Source: JANNYA01 sp031422315
GTDB lineage: Bacteria > Pseudomonadota > Gammaproteobacteria > Xanthomonadales > SZUA-5
DNA length: 64,000 nt
Assembly (NCBI GenBank): GCA_031422315.1
Contig: JANOQN010000056.1
Span: 1 to 64,000, forward strand
Direction: 5' to 3'
In this document: positions 17,685 through 26,162 of the stretch, one piece after another
Numbering within the stretch: position 1 is the stretch's first letter
How the letters are laid out: the number at the start of each line of letters is the position of its first letter
Made by a program: the position numbers and the translations under genes
Notes under the pieces: model-generated
Told to the model about the DNA's origin: nothing
The model's input: only the letters and a program-made list of their open reading frames with translations
Databases searched by the model: none

Positions 17685-18091
17685 TGGCGCTCACAACCCG
17701 AGTCGTTGATACCTCGGCTTGGATAGAATGGCTCACAGATAGTGAGTTGGGTAAATCATTGGCGGATTTACTTCCGCAGAGTGTGGAGTGTGTTGTTCCT
17801 ACGATTGTGCAGCTCGAGCTTTCGAAATGGTTGGTACGGGAACTGGGTGAAGACCAAGCGAATAAGGTGATTTCTTACACGTCTACTTGCGTTGTTGTAC
17901 CTTTGACCACCACGATCGCGCTGCACGCCGCCGAGCTGCACCGAGCCCATAAACTCGCTACAGCCGACGCGATTATCTATGCAACAGCGCGACACTTAGG
18001 TGTGGATTTACTGACATGCGATGCGCACTTTGCAGGTCTGCCAGCGGTGATTCTGGTGCCTAAGGCAAACTCAGCGCATGCAGCTTGTTGA
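17684..18091 (+). CDS. vapC: PIN-domain toxin (VapC-type ribonuclease)
   Basis: A protein of 135 residues with the PIN acidic residues visible: D9 in VVDTSAWIEW, a glutamate in QLELSKW, an aspartate in TADAIIYATA and another in LTCDAHFAG. VapC toxins cleave tRNA or rRNA and are neutralised by the VapB encoded just upstream. The metal-binding set is complete, so the toxin looks active. Its 3' end overlaps by 14 bases the reading frame of a truncated second antitoxin (18078..18248), which suggests that a deletion joined two toxin-antitoxin loci here. Confidence 0.9.
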   Translation: MALTTRVVDTSAWIEWLTDSELGKSLADLLPQSVECVVPTIVQLELSKWLVRELGEDQANKVISYTSTCVVVPLTTTIALHAAELHRAHKLATADAIIYATARHLGVDLLTCDAHFAGLPAVILVPKANSAHAAC

Positions 18092-18248
18092 GGATATTTG
18101 GGACAGCATGGCTAAAGAAACTTCGAGTCAATTGCGTCCCTTTCCTGAAGACTGTTCAGAACTGAACCGGCGGCTTGTGGCACATCAAGTTAATCCAAAC
18201 AGCAGCGTTCCGTGGGAGCAAGTTCGAGCCTCGCTCTTTAGCGATTAG
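18078..18248 (+). pseudogene. 5'-truncated addiction module antitoxin (PF09720-type)
   Basis: A 56-residue frame starting inside the vapC 3' end. The sequence LVEDIWDSMA, then ELNRRLVAHQVNPNSSVPWE and a final QVRASL, closely follows the C-terminal two thirds of the Unstab_antitox/addiction-module family, whose members are about 70-75 residues and begin with a helix of the type ALKLPxEERxxLVEDIWDS. Here that first helix is missing: in-frame codons upstream of the ATG are vapC bases. No ParE/RelE toxin follows; queA ends 20 bases later on the other strand. It is best read as a remnant, though the ATG leaves open a short expressed peptide. Confidence 0.72.
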
Positions 18249-18267
18249 ACCATCAGTCGAGACTCAA

Positions 18268-19350
18268 TTATTGCGTTCGGCCCAAACTCCCGGGCAAAAT
18301 CAGCATCGCATCACCATAGGAATAAAATCGATATTCCGCCCGCACCGCATGCGCATACGCGCGCTGCATCAGCTCAGTGCCAGCCAGCGCGCAGGTCAAT
18401 ACGAACAGGCTTGATTTAGGCAAATGAAAATTGGTGAATAGCGCGTCTATCGCTTTGAATGAGTAGCCTGGATAGATAAAAAGCGCGGTTTCGCCTTCAA
18501 AATCTTGAATGCGATGACCCAACTGCGGCGTGCTAGCCCAGCTTTCCAAACTACGCAAACTGGTAGTGCCGATGGCGCACACTTTGCTGCCCTGGGCGCG
18601 CGTGGCCTCATGGGCGTTTTGCGCCGCAGCGGAAATCGAATAGTGTTCGCTGTGCATGGTGTGTGCACGAATATCGTCAGAGCGGATTGGCGTAAACGTG
18701 CCTGCGCCAACGTGTAACGTGAGTTCTTGCCGCGCAATGCCGCGCGCTTCAATTTCCGCTAGCAAATCCGCATCAAAGTGCAAACCAGCCGTCGGTGCGG
18801 CGACCGAGCCCGCAGCTTTGGCGTACACGGTTTGGTAGCGCTCGGCATCGTTTTCACTGTCCGCACGATTCATATAGTGCGGCAGCGGCAGATGCCCGAG
18901 CTCCTCAAGCACCGTCAGCCAAGTTTTTGCTGCCGGTAATAACAGCTGCCAAAAAGCGCCTTCACGATCGATAATTTTGACTTCAGTGCCATCTTCCAAA
19001 AGTATGCATTGGCCAACTTTGGGCTTTTTGCTGACGCCCATTTGCGCCTGTGCCAAGCTCGGGCTGAGCAAACGCTCAATTAACAGCTCAACCGCGCCGC
19101 CGCTGGGTTTTTTGGCAAACAGCCGCGCTTTCAGCACACGCGTGTTGTTCATGACGAATAGATCGCCAGCCTGAAAATAGCGCGGTAGATCGCGCGCATG
19201 GGCATCAGCAAAACAGTTTGAAGCAGGATCGACCACCAGCATGCGACTATCAGAGCGCTTCGCTAGCGGCACGCTCGCAATACGGGCCTCGGGCAGTTCA
19301 AAGTCAAAGTCGGCTAAATTGAAGCCAGATGGATTTAAGGATGTTGTCAT
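18268..19350 (-). CDS. queA: tRNA preQ1 ribosyltransferase-isomerase QueA
   Basis: A protein of 360 residues, the usual length. QueA transfers and isomerises the ribosyl moiety of S-adenosylmethionine to preQ1 at tRNA position 34, giving epoxyqueuosine. Family motifs are present: FDFELPEARIA at the N-terminus, GDLFVMNNTRV, AAPTAGLHFD and, near the end, LFTNFHLPKSSL. The tgt gene that often accompanies it is not adjacent. It is divergent from aceE with a 133-base gap. Confidence 0.96.
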   Translation of the reverse strand: MTTSLNPSGFNLADFDFELPEARIASVPLAKRSDSRMLVVDPASNCFADAHARDLPRYFQAGDLFVMNNTRVLKARLFAKKPSGGAVELLIERLLSPSLAQAQMGVSKKPKVGQCILLEDGTEVKIIDREGAFWQLLLPAAKTWLTVLEELGHLPLPHYMNRADSENDAERYQTVYAKAAGSVAAPTAGLHFDADLLAEIEARGIARQELTLHVGAGTFTPIRSDDIRAHTMHSEHYSISAAAQNAHEATRAQGSKVCAIGTTSLRSLESWASTPQLGHRIQDFEGETALFIYPGYSFKAIDALFTNFHLPKSSLFVLTCALAGTELMQRAYAHAVRAEYRFYSYGDAMLILPGSLGRTQ

Positions 19351-19483
19351 TCGCTAAAAATACGGCCTACAGCAAAAAAGCGGTAGCAAAATTTGATTTG
19401 CGCGCAAATCTGCGGCAAAACCGGGCAATCCTTGGGCTATAGTCTGCGACCTGTGTTCACTAACAAACGCCAGAGGCAGCAGC

Positions 19484-22177
19484 ATGGACCCCAATAAAAC
19501 CGCAGCGCTAACGACTACCGATCTTGACCCGAGCGAAACCCAGGAATGGCTTGATGCCTTGAGCGCTGTGCTTAGCGCCGATGGCCCTGAGCGCGCACAT
19601 TATTTGTTGGAGCGCATGATCGAAACCACGCGCCGGGCAGGTGGGCATTTGCCGTTTCGCTACACCACCGCGTATATCAATACGATTCCGCCGAATCAAG
19701 AAGCGAAAAGCAGCGGTGATCCTGCAATTGAGTGGCGTTTGCGCGCGTTTACCCGCTGGAATGCGCTGGCTACCGTGGTGCGCGCGAATCGCAGGCCGGG
19801 TGAAGTCGGTGGGCATATTGCTTCATTTGCCTCCGCCGCCACGCTTTATGATGTTGGGTTCAATCATTTTTGGCGCGCGCGCTCGGCGAATCACCTGGGC
19901 GATTTGCTGTACATCCAGGGCCACTGCGCGCCAGGGATTTATGCGCGCGCGTTTTTAGAAGGCCGGATTAGCGCCGATCAGCTGGATAATTTCCGCAATG
20001 AAGTCGGCGGTAAGGGATTGTCAAGCTACCCACACCCGTGGCTGATGCCAGATTTTTGGCAGCTGCCGACCGTCTCGATGGGCTTGGGCCCGATCATGGC
20101 GATTTATCAAGCGCGCTTTTTGAAGTATCTGGAAGGCCGCAAGCTGATTCCGGTTTCGGATCGCAAAGTCTGGTGCTTCATGGGCGATGGCGAATCGGAC
20201 GAGCCAGAATCCCTGGGCGCAATTGCGCTGGCAGGCCGCGAAGGTTTGGACAATCTGTGTTTTGTGGTGAACTGCAATTTGCAGCGGCTCGATGGCCCGG
20301 TGCGCGGCAACGGCAAAATCGTGCAAGAGCTCGAAGGCGTGTTTCGCGGCGCCGGTTGGAATGTAATCAAGTTGCTTTGGGGCAGCCTGTGGGATGGCCT
20401 TTTGGCGCAGGATTCCAAAGGCGTACTGCGCAAATTGATGGACGAAACGCTAGACGGTGAATATCAAAACTTCAAAGCCTTCGGCGGCGCGTACACGCGT
20501 GAGCACTTCTTTAATAAGTACCCAGAAACGCGCGATTTAGTCGCCAGCATGTCGGATGAAGATATTGGCCGACTCAATCGCGGCGGTCATGATCCGCACA
20601 AAGTGTACGCGGCCTATGCCTTAGCGCACGCCACCAAAGGCCAGCCGACCGTTTTGCTGGCGAAAACCGTCAAAGGCTACGGCATGGGTCAAGCTGGTGA
20701 AAGCCAGAACATCACGCATCAGCAAAAGAAGATGGATACCGCTGCGATCAAAGCGTTTAGAGATCGCTTCAAGATCCCGGTGCCAGACGATCAATTAGAA
20801 GAAGTGCCGTACTACCACCCAGGCCCAGATGCGCCAGAAATTGTCTATCTAAAGGCGCGCCGCGAAGCGCTTGGCGGCTCGCTGCCGCTTCGAATTGCAA
20901 CAGCGGACAAAACCACAGCGCCTGGAATTGAAGCGCTCAAACAAGTCACCGACGGTAGCGCGGATCGCGAGATCTCGACCACCATGGCGTTCGTGCGCTG
21001 CTTGAATCTATTCCTGCGCGACAAAGCCTTGGCCCCGAAAATCGTGCCGATTATTTGCGATGAAGCCCGCACCTTCGGCATGGAAGGCTTGTTCCGGCAA
21101 ATCGGCATCTACGCGCCATTTGGTCAGCTCTACAAACCGGTTGATGCTGATCAGTTAGCTTACTACCGAGAAGATAGCGCCGGGCAAGTGCTGCAAGAGG
21201 GCATTACCGAAGCGGGCGCGTTCTCCAGCTGGATAGCCGCCGCCACCAGCTACGCGAATAATGGCGTGGCGATGCTGCCGTTTTATATTTTCTACTCCAT
21301 GTTTGGCATGCAGCGCATTGGCGATCTAGCCTGGGCTGCGGGCGATCAGCGCGCGCGTGGATTTTTACTCGGCGCCACTGCCGGGCGCACGACCTTAAAC
21401 GGCGAAGGCCTGCAGCACGAAGATGGTCATTCGCACCTGCTAGCCGGCGCAATTCCCAACTGCGTTAGTTACGACCCGACCTTTGCGCATGAGTTGGCCA
21501 TCATCATGCAAGACGGCACCCGCCGCATGATGCAAGAACAGGAAGATGTGTTCTATTACATCACGCTAATGAATGAAAATTACCCGCACCCGGCGATGCC
21601 AGCGGGCTGCGAAACCGGTGTTATTAAAGGCATGTACTGCCTAAAAGATGCGGGCAAAGCGAAAAAAGATGAGCTGCGCGTACAGCTGCTGGGTTCCGGC
21701 ACGATATTGCGGGAAGTCATTGCGGCGGCAGAGCTCATCGAGAAAGATTTCGCCGTCAAAGCCGATATTTGGTCCTGTACCAGTTTTAATGAGCTGCGCC
21801 GCGATGGTTTTGATTGCGAACGCCAAAACCGGCTCAACCCCGAGGCAAAAAAACCGCGTGTAGCGTGGGTAACCGAGCAGCTGTCTGATAGAGCCGGCCC
21901 TGTCATTGCCGCCAGCGATTACGTGCGCGCCTGTGCCGATCAAATCCGCGCCTTCATGCCAGAAGGCAAGCGCTACTTGGTGCTAGGCACTGACGGCTTC
22001 GGGCGCTCAGATACCCGTGCGCAGCTGCGCAGCTTCTTTGAGGTGGATCGCTATTACGTCGCGCACGCCGCGATTTGCGCGCTGCAGCAAGAGGGCAAGT
22101 TGACTGCAAGCGATGTCAAAAAAGCCGCCAAGCTTTACGGCATTGATAGCAAAAAGGCGAATCCGGAGACGTTGTAA
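19484..22177 (+). CDS. aceE: Pyruvate dehydrogenase E1 component, homodimeric
   Basis: A protein of 897 residues, close to the usual length of homodimeric E1. It decarboxylates pyruvate with thiamine diphosphate and acetylates the lipoyl group of E2. The ThDP motif GDGESDEPES followed about 30 residues later by NCNLQRLDGPVRGNGKI is clear near residues 232-280; GLQHEDGHSH and related transketolase-like segments lie in the C-terminal half. A likely ribosome site (GAGGCAGC) precedes the ATG. A TATAGT hexamer at 19438-19443 could be the -10 box, though no good -35 is seen. The E2 (aceF) and E3 (lpd) genes do not follow; rpoH is next. Confidence 0.97.
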   Translation: MDPNKTAALTTTDLDPSETQEWLDALSAVLSADGPERAHYLLERMIETTRRAGGHLPFRYTTAYINTIPPNQEAKSSGDPAIEWRLRAFTRWNALATVVRANRRPGEVGGHIASFASAATLYDVGFNHFWRARSANHLGDLLYIQGHCAPGIYARAFLEGRISADQLDNFRNEVGGKGLSSYPHPWLMPDFWQLPTVSMGLGPIMAIYQARFLKYLEGRKLIPVSDRKVWCFMGDGESDEPESLGAIALAGREGLDNLCFVVNCNLQRLDGPVRGNGKIVQELEGVFRGAGWNVIKLLWGSLWDGLLAQDSKGVLRKLMDETLDGEYQNFKAFGGAYTREHFFNKYPETRDLVASMSDEDIGRLNRGGHDPHKVYAAYALAHATKGQPTVLLAKTVKGYGMGQAGESQNITHQQKKMDTAAIKAFRDRFKIPVPDDQLEEVPYYHPGPDAPEIVYLKARREALGGSLPLRIATADKTTAPGIEALKQVTDGSADREISTTMAFVRCLNLFLRDKALAPKIVPIICDEARTFGMEGLFRQIGIYAPFGQLYKPVDADQLAYYREDSAGQVLQEGITEAGAFSSWIAAATSYANNGVAMLPFYIFYSMFGMQRIGDLAWAAGDQRARGFLLGATAGRTTLNGEGLQHEDGHSHLLAGAIPNCVSYDPTFAHELAIIMQDGTRRMMQEQEDVFYYITLMNENYPHPAMPAGCETGVIKGMYCLKDAGKAKKDELRVQLLGSGTILREVIAAAELIEKDFAVKADIWSCTSFNELRRDGFDCERQNRLNPEAKKPRVAWVTEQLSDRAGPVIAASDYVRACADQIRAFMPEGKRYLVLGTDGFGRSDTRAQLRSFFEVDRYYVAHAAICALQQEGKLTASDVKKAAKLYGIDSKKANPETL

Positions 22178-22520
22178 TTGGTAATTAAAAAGATCAAAAC
22201 ACCGCAAAGCAAAATTCAGCGCCTATAGGAAGGAATGGGCGGTTCAAACGAGCGTGGCTTGGAAGCGCCTAGCGTGTGTTGCGCTGTCTCGATTCACAAG
22301 TAGTTGACTTCTCAGCGCCTGCCACGTTCGCCAACGAACATCAGCGCTAGTCCAAAGCGATTATTGTAGAGACTGGCAACCATAGCAACCATTGATCGAC
22401 TTTATTCGAACAATCAATTAGACTGTCTTCCCGTTTCTAGCCAGGATTCCCAAATCAACGCTAAACAGCTGGCTCTGGTGGTGAACTTTGGCGACACAAG
22501 CACTCTCGATTTCCCGGCTG

Positions 22521-22552
22521 TTTACAGCGCTGTTACGTTTGCGCTCTATAAT
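22521..22552 (+). promoter_or_regulatory. Candidate rpoH promoter in the 427-base aceE-rpoH gap
   Basis: The gap 22178-22604 holds no convincing gene. A perfect TATAAT lies at 22547-22552, about 53 bases before the rpoH start. The best upstream match to a -35 box (TTTACA, 22521-22526) is 20 bases away, longer than ideal, so a second sigma factor or an activator may be involved. A good ribosome site (AGGAGA) precedes the rpoH ATG. The rest of the gap shows no strong hairpin. Confidence 0.4.
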
Positions 22553-22604
22553 TACGCGCTAAACAATTTTTGCCAAACGGCCCAGAAGGCCAGGAGAATA
22601 TTGA

Positions 22605-23489
22605 ATGTCAACTGCAATTGCCCTAAACCTGAATCCGAGTTCGCCGTTCGTTGCGCTGCCCGCGCTGACGTCGCTCGGCAGCTTAGATGCTTACATCAAT
22701 TCCGTGCATCAATACCCGATGCTCAGCGCTGAGCGCGAACAGCAGCTGGCGCGCGCCCTGCGCGAAGACAATAACTTGGACGCCGCACGTGAGCTGGTAC
22801 TTTCGCATCTGCGCTTCGTGGTTCACGTGGCGCGTGGTTATGCTGGCTACGGATTAGGCGTTAACGATTTGATTCAAGAGGGCAACATTGGCCTGATGAA
22901 GGCAGTCAAACGCTTTGACCCGGACGTCGGCGTGCGGCTCGTGAGCTTTGCCGTACACTGGATCCGCGCAGAGATTCATGAGTTTATTTTGAAGAACTGG
23001 CGCATTGTTAAAGTCGCGACTACCAAATCGCAGCGCAAACTGTTCTTCAATCTGCGCCGCATGAAAAAGCGCCTAGGCTGGATGAATAACGATGAAGTGC
23101 AAACCGTCGCGCGTGAGCTGGGTGTTGAGGCTGAAACCGTGCGCGAAATGGAAGCACGCTTGAACGGCGCAGACGTCGCGTTCGATGCGCCCGCGCAAGA
23201 TGATGATTTTGGCCGGCCTTCACCGGTGGCGTTTTTAGTCGATCAAAACGATGTTGATCCGTTTGATTCGATTGATACCGCGCAGTTTGAAAGCAATCAG
23301 CTCGAATCCATGCACGAAGGTTTAGAGAATCTGGATGAACGCTCGCGCGATATCGTAACTCGTCGCTGGCTGCATGAGCCCAAAGCCACGCTGCACGAAC
23401 TAGCCGCTGAATATGGCGTTTCCGCTGAGAGGATTCGGCAAATCGAAAGCAACGCGTTCAAGAAAATGCGCGCGGTCTTTGCGGATTAG
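22605..23489 (+). CDS. rpoH: RNA polymerase sigma-32 factor RpoH
   Basis: A protein of 294 residues. Region 1.2/2 starts at LDAYINSVHQYPMLS; region 2 shows LVLSHLRFVVHVARGYAGYG, then DLIQEGNIGLMKAVKRFDP and FAVHWIRAEIHEFI. The RpoH box QRKLFFNLR, specific to heat-shock sigma factors, is present near residue 140. Region 4.2 ends with VSAERIRQIESNAFKKMR. It directs transcription of heat-shock genes and in enterobacteria is controlled by DnaK/GroEL binding and FtsH degradation. The usual ftsYEX neighbours are absent; aceE is upstream and tRNA-Leu downstream. Confidence 0.96.
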   Translation: MSTAIALNLNPSSPFVALPALTSLGSLDAYINSVHQYPMLSAEREQQLARALREDNNLDAARELVLSHLRFVVHVARGYAGYGLGVNDLIQEGNIGLMKAVKRFDPDVGVRLVSFAVHWIRAEIHEFILKNWRIVKVATTKSQRKLFFNLRRMKKRLGWMNNDEVQTVARELGVEAETVREMEARLNGADVAFDAPAQDDDFGRPSPVAFLVDQNDVDPFDSIDTAQFESNQLESMHEGLENLDERSRDIVTRRWLHEPKATLHELAAEYGVSAERIRQIESNAFKKMRAVFAD

Positions 23490-23613
23490 CGAGCACTTTA
23501 GAAGCTGCGGCCGGATTTGCGTGAATTTACGCTAATCGAGCCTGCAGGCTTTAATTGACAAGCGGCGCGCGCCCGCTATGCTCGCGAACATCGATTTGGT
23601 GATCGATTGCAGT

Positions 23614-23698
<85 letters not shown>

Positions 23699-23719
23699 TA
23701 AACCACACCGAACAAAAGG

Positions 23720-23740
23720 CCCGCGCTTGCGGGTTTTTTT
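23720..23740 (+). terminator. Rho-independent terminator after tRNA-Leu
   Basis: A 5-bp GC stem (CCCGC / GCGGG) with a 4-base GCTT loop is followed directly by seven T residues. It lies 22 bases after the tRNA CCA end and before the metX-type gene, so it ends the tRNA transcript. Confidence 0.85.
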
Positions 23741-23811
23741 GTGCCTGGGTCTTGCCGAGCGCTGTCAAAGTTAGTTTTCTAGAAGCCGCTAATTCTCGTT
23801 TTGATGTCGAA

Positions 23812-24990
23812 ATGGAAATACAATCCTCACATGATGATCGAAAGAGTGGTTTCTTGAACCCCCTTAAAACCGGAACGACAACTGCGACGCGTTTGAACGA
23901 CGCACGCCAATACGCCGCATTGCCTTCACCGTTCCCGCTGCGGCGCGGCGGCGTGCTGCATTGCGCGCAGCTAGCTTACGAAACTTGGGGCACGCTCAAT
24001 GCCAAAGCGGATAACGCCATCTTGCTTTACACCGGCATGTCGCCCGGCGCGCATGCAGCTAGCAACACCTTAGATCCTTGTCCCGGCTGGTGGGAAGATA
24101 TGCTTGGCGCGGGTAAACCGATTGATACGCAGCGCTGGTTTGTCGTGTGTGTGAACTCGCTGGGCTCTTGCAAAGGCTCGACCGGGCCTGCCTCAATCGT
24201 GCCGGGCACAGAAAACCAGCCGTATCGGATGGATTTCCCTGAGCTGTGTGTAGAAGACATTGCAGCTGCGAATTTGGCACTCTTGGCGCATTTGGGAATA
24301 CGCCAAGTGGAAGTCGCGATTGGCTGTTCGATGGGCGGCATGGGCGTGCTGGCGCATGCGGCATTGGCACCCGGTTCGGCAAAACACGCCATTTTGGTTT
24401 CCAGCGCGGCCTACGCCGAGCCTTTCGCGATTGGCATTCGCAGCCTGCAGCGGCAAATGGTGCTGGCGGACCCGAACTTTAAGCAGGGCCATTACGCCAG
24501 CGCGACCGAAGTCGGCGGCATGGGTTTGGCGCGCAAACTAGGCGTAATTAGCTACCGCTCGGCGGACGAATGGCGGGTGCGCTTTTCTAGGCAGCGGGTA
24601 CGTAATCCATCTAAACAGGCGTTCGACACCGAGTTTGAAGTCGAGCGCTACTTGCAAGGCCACGCCGATCGCTGGACCGGCAGCTTTGATCCATGTAGCT
24701 ATATTTACCTATCGCGCGCGATGGATTGGTTTGACTTGGCCGAGCACGGGGATGGCGAGTCGATTGAGTCGGCCTATGCCCGACTAAAATTCCAGCGCGC
24801 GCTGGTGCTCGGCGTAGCAAGCGACATTTTATTTCCACTCGCCCAGCAGCAAGAACTAGCGCGCGCACTCAAACGAGCCGGCACTCAGGTTGAGTTCCAC
24901 GCTATGGCTTCACTGCAAGGCCATGACGCGTTTTTGGTCGATATGGAAAATTTCGGCCCCGCCATCGCGCACTTTCTCAACAGCATTTAA
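23812..24990 (+). CDS. metX: MetX-family serine/homoserine O-acyltransferase
   Basis: About 392 residues from the ATG at 23812; a longer frame would read through the tRNA and its terminator and is rejected. A TTG at 23854 is another possible start. The alpha/beta-hydrolase nucleophile elbow GCSMGGM is clear, as are QLAYETWGTLN, NSLGSCKGSTGPAS, and the late D and H residues in SDILFP and QGHDAF. GWWE near residue 85 is a feature I associate with xanthomonad members. MetX homologues acylate homoserine, but some members use L-serine and succinyl-CoA for cysteine synthesis. Which one applies here cannot be decided by eye. The SET-domain gene starts 12 bases after the stop. Confidence 0.88.
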   Translation: MEIQSSHDDRKSGFLNPLKTGTTTATRLNDARQYAALPSPFPLRRGGVLHCAQLAYETWGTLNAKADNAILLYTGMSPGAHAASNTLDPCPGWWEDMLGAGKPIDTQRWFVVCVNSLGSCKGSTGPASIVPGTENQPYRMDFPELCVEDIAAANLALLAHLGIRQVEVAIGCSMGGMGVLAHAALAPGSAKHAILVSSAAYAEPFAIGIRSLQRQMVLADPNFKQGHYASATEVGGMGLARKLGVISYRSADEWRVRFSRQRVRNPSKQAFDTEFEVERYLQGHADRWTGSFDPCSYIYLSRAMDWFDLAEHGDGESIESAYARLKFQRALVLGVASDILFPLAQQQELARALKRAGTQVEFHAMASLQGHDAFLVDMENFGPAIAHFLNSI

Positions 24991-25002
24991 AAGCATCCGC
25001 TC

Positions 25003-25560
25003 ATGACCAGCCAAAAACCTACCACCAAGTCAAACGCAAAATCACTCGCGAATGAAGCAGCCGCCGCCAAAAAATCCGAAGCCGCCTCTAGTCGCAAAGT
25101 CGTCGTAAAGCGCTCGCTAATTCACGGCAATGGCGTGTTCGCCGCGCAAGATTTGCCCGCCGGCACGAAAATCATCGAATACAAAGGCTTACGCATCAGC
25201 ACCGACGAAGCCGCCGAGCTTTACGGCGACAACACCGATACCGGGCACACCTTTTTATTTACCCTAAACGAGCATTATCTTGTCGACGCCAATCGCGGCG
25301 GCAATTCCGCGCGTTGGATCAACCACAGCTGCAGCCCCAGCTGCGAAGCGTTGGTGTACGTCGATAAAAATGGCGATAAAGCCAAAGATCGGCTCTGGAT
25401 CGAAAGCCTGCGCGATATCGCCTCCGGTGAAGAGCTAAGCTTCAACTATGGCATCACGCTTGGCCAACGCCACACCGCGCGCATGAAAAAAATCTGGGCC
25501 TGCCGATGTGGAAACGCCAATTGCACGGGTACGCTTTTGAAGGATCGATCTAAGGGGTAG
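25003..25560 (+). CDS. SET-domain protein lysine methyltransferase
   Basis: A protein of 185 residues. A basic, alanine/lysine-rich leader (1-33) precedes a SET domain: SLIHGNGVFAAQDLPAGT, then the cofactor motif INHSCSP (N107-C110) and ELSFNYG (about 144-150). A post-SET zinc-binding segment CRCGNANCTGTL supplies C167, C169 and C174. These are all the catalytic features of SET enzymes, which methylate lysines using S-adenosylmethionine. The bacterial substrate is unknown; the lysine-rich leader could bind nucleic acid or be a modification target. It follows the metX-type gene by 12 bases. The 94 bases after it hold nothing recognisable. Confidence 0.9.
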   Translation: MTSQKPTTKSNAKSLANEAAAAKKSEAASSRKVVVKRSLIHGNGVFAAQDLPAGTKIIEYKGLRISTDEAAELYGDNTDTGHTFLFTLNEHYLVDANRGGNSARWINHSCSPSCEALVYVDKNGDKAKDRLWIESLRDIASGEELSFNYGITLGQRHTARMKKIWACRCGNANCTGTLLKDRSKG

Positions 25561-25654
25561 GGCTGACCTTTGGCTGGCACCATGATGAGCTGCGTTTTAG
25601 TGTGGCTAATCCTGATGTTATATTTGCAAATGGCAGAGAGTGAGTCACTCGAGA

Positions 25655-26152
25655 TTACATTTGCACGCTAAACCGCAAGAGTGGCGGCTCGGCAACTTGC
25701 TTGGCAAACCCCAACTTCATTAGCAATTTTATTGAAGCACTATTATCAGCCTGAACAATCGCAAGCAGCGCTGGGATTTGAAGTGCCTGTTTAGCATGCC
25801 GCATACACGCTTTCGCAGCCTCAAAAGCGTAGCCTGCACCGGTAAATTCCGGCAAAAATGCGTAGCCTAAATCAGGCTCTGGCAGCGTATCGCGCTTGAG
25901 TACGCCGCACATGCCAATTAACGCTCCGGTGGCTTTCAAAACTACAGCATTGAGCCCATGACCATGCTGCGCGTAGCTGGCTAATGGCCCCGCGTGCAAG
26001 TAGGCTTGCGCGTCGGCAATGTTGCGTACCTCACGATCGCCGATATACCTCAAAAAGCTTGGCTGATTCAAAAGCAGCACTAAAAAATCAGCATCGGCCA
26101 GCTTGAATTGGCGGATCAGCAGGCGCTCTGTTTGCGCGACACGTTTCGTCAT
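25655..26152 (-). CDS. GNAT family N-acetyltransferase (RimJ/RimL-like)
   Basis: A protein of 165 residues. The start TERLLIRQFKLADADFLVLLLNQPSFLRYIGDR and the acetyl-CoA segment around DLGYAFLPEFTGAGYAFEA, then IVQADNSASIKLLMKLGF, follow the acetyltransf_3 subgroup that includes RimJ and RimL. The substrate is unknown; related enzymes modify protein N-termini or small molecules. It starts 10 bases after the stop of the efflux outer-membrane gene on the same strand, so it is probably the fourth gene of the RND efflux operon. Confidence 0.88.
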   Translation of the reverse strand: MTKRVAQTERLLIRQFKLADADFLVLLLNQPSFLRYIGDREVRNIADAQAYLHAGPLASYAQHGHGLNAVVLKATGALIGMCGVLKRDTLPEPDLGYAFLPEFTGAGYAFEAAKACMRHAKQALQIPALLAIVQADNSASIKLLMKLGFAKQVAEPPLLRFSVQM

Positions 26153-26162
26153 GGCAGCTTAG

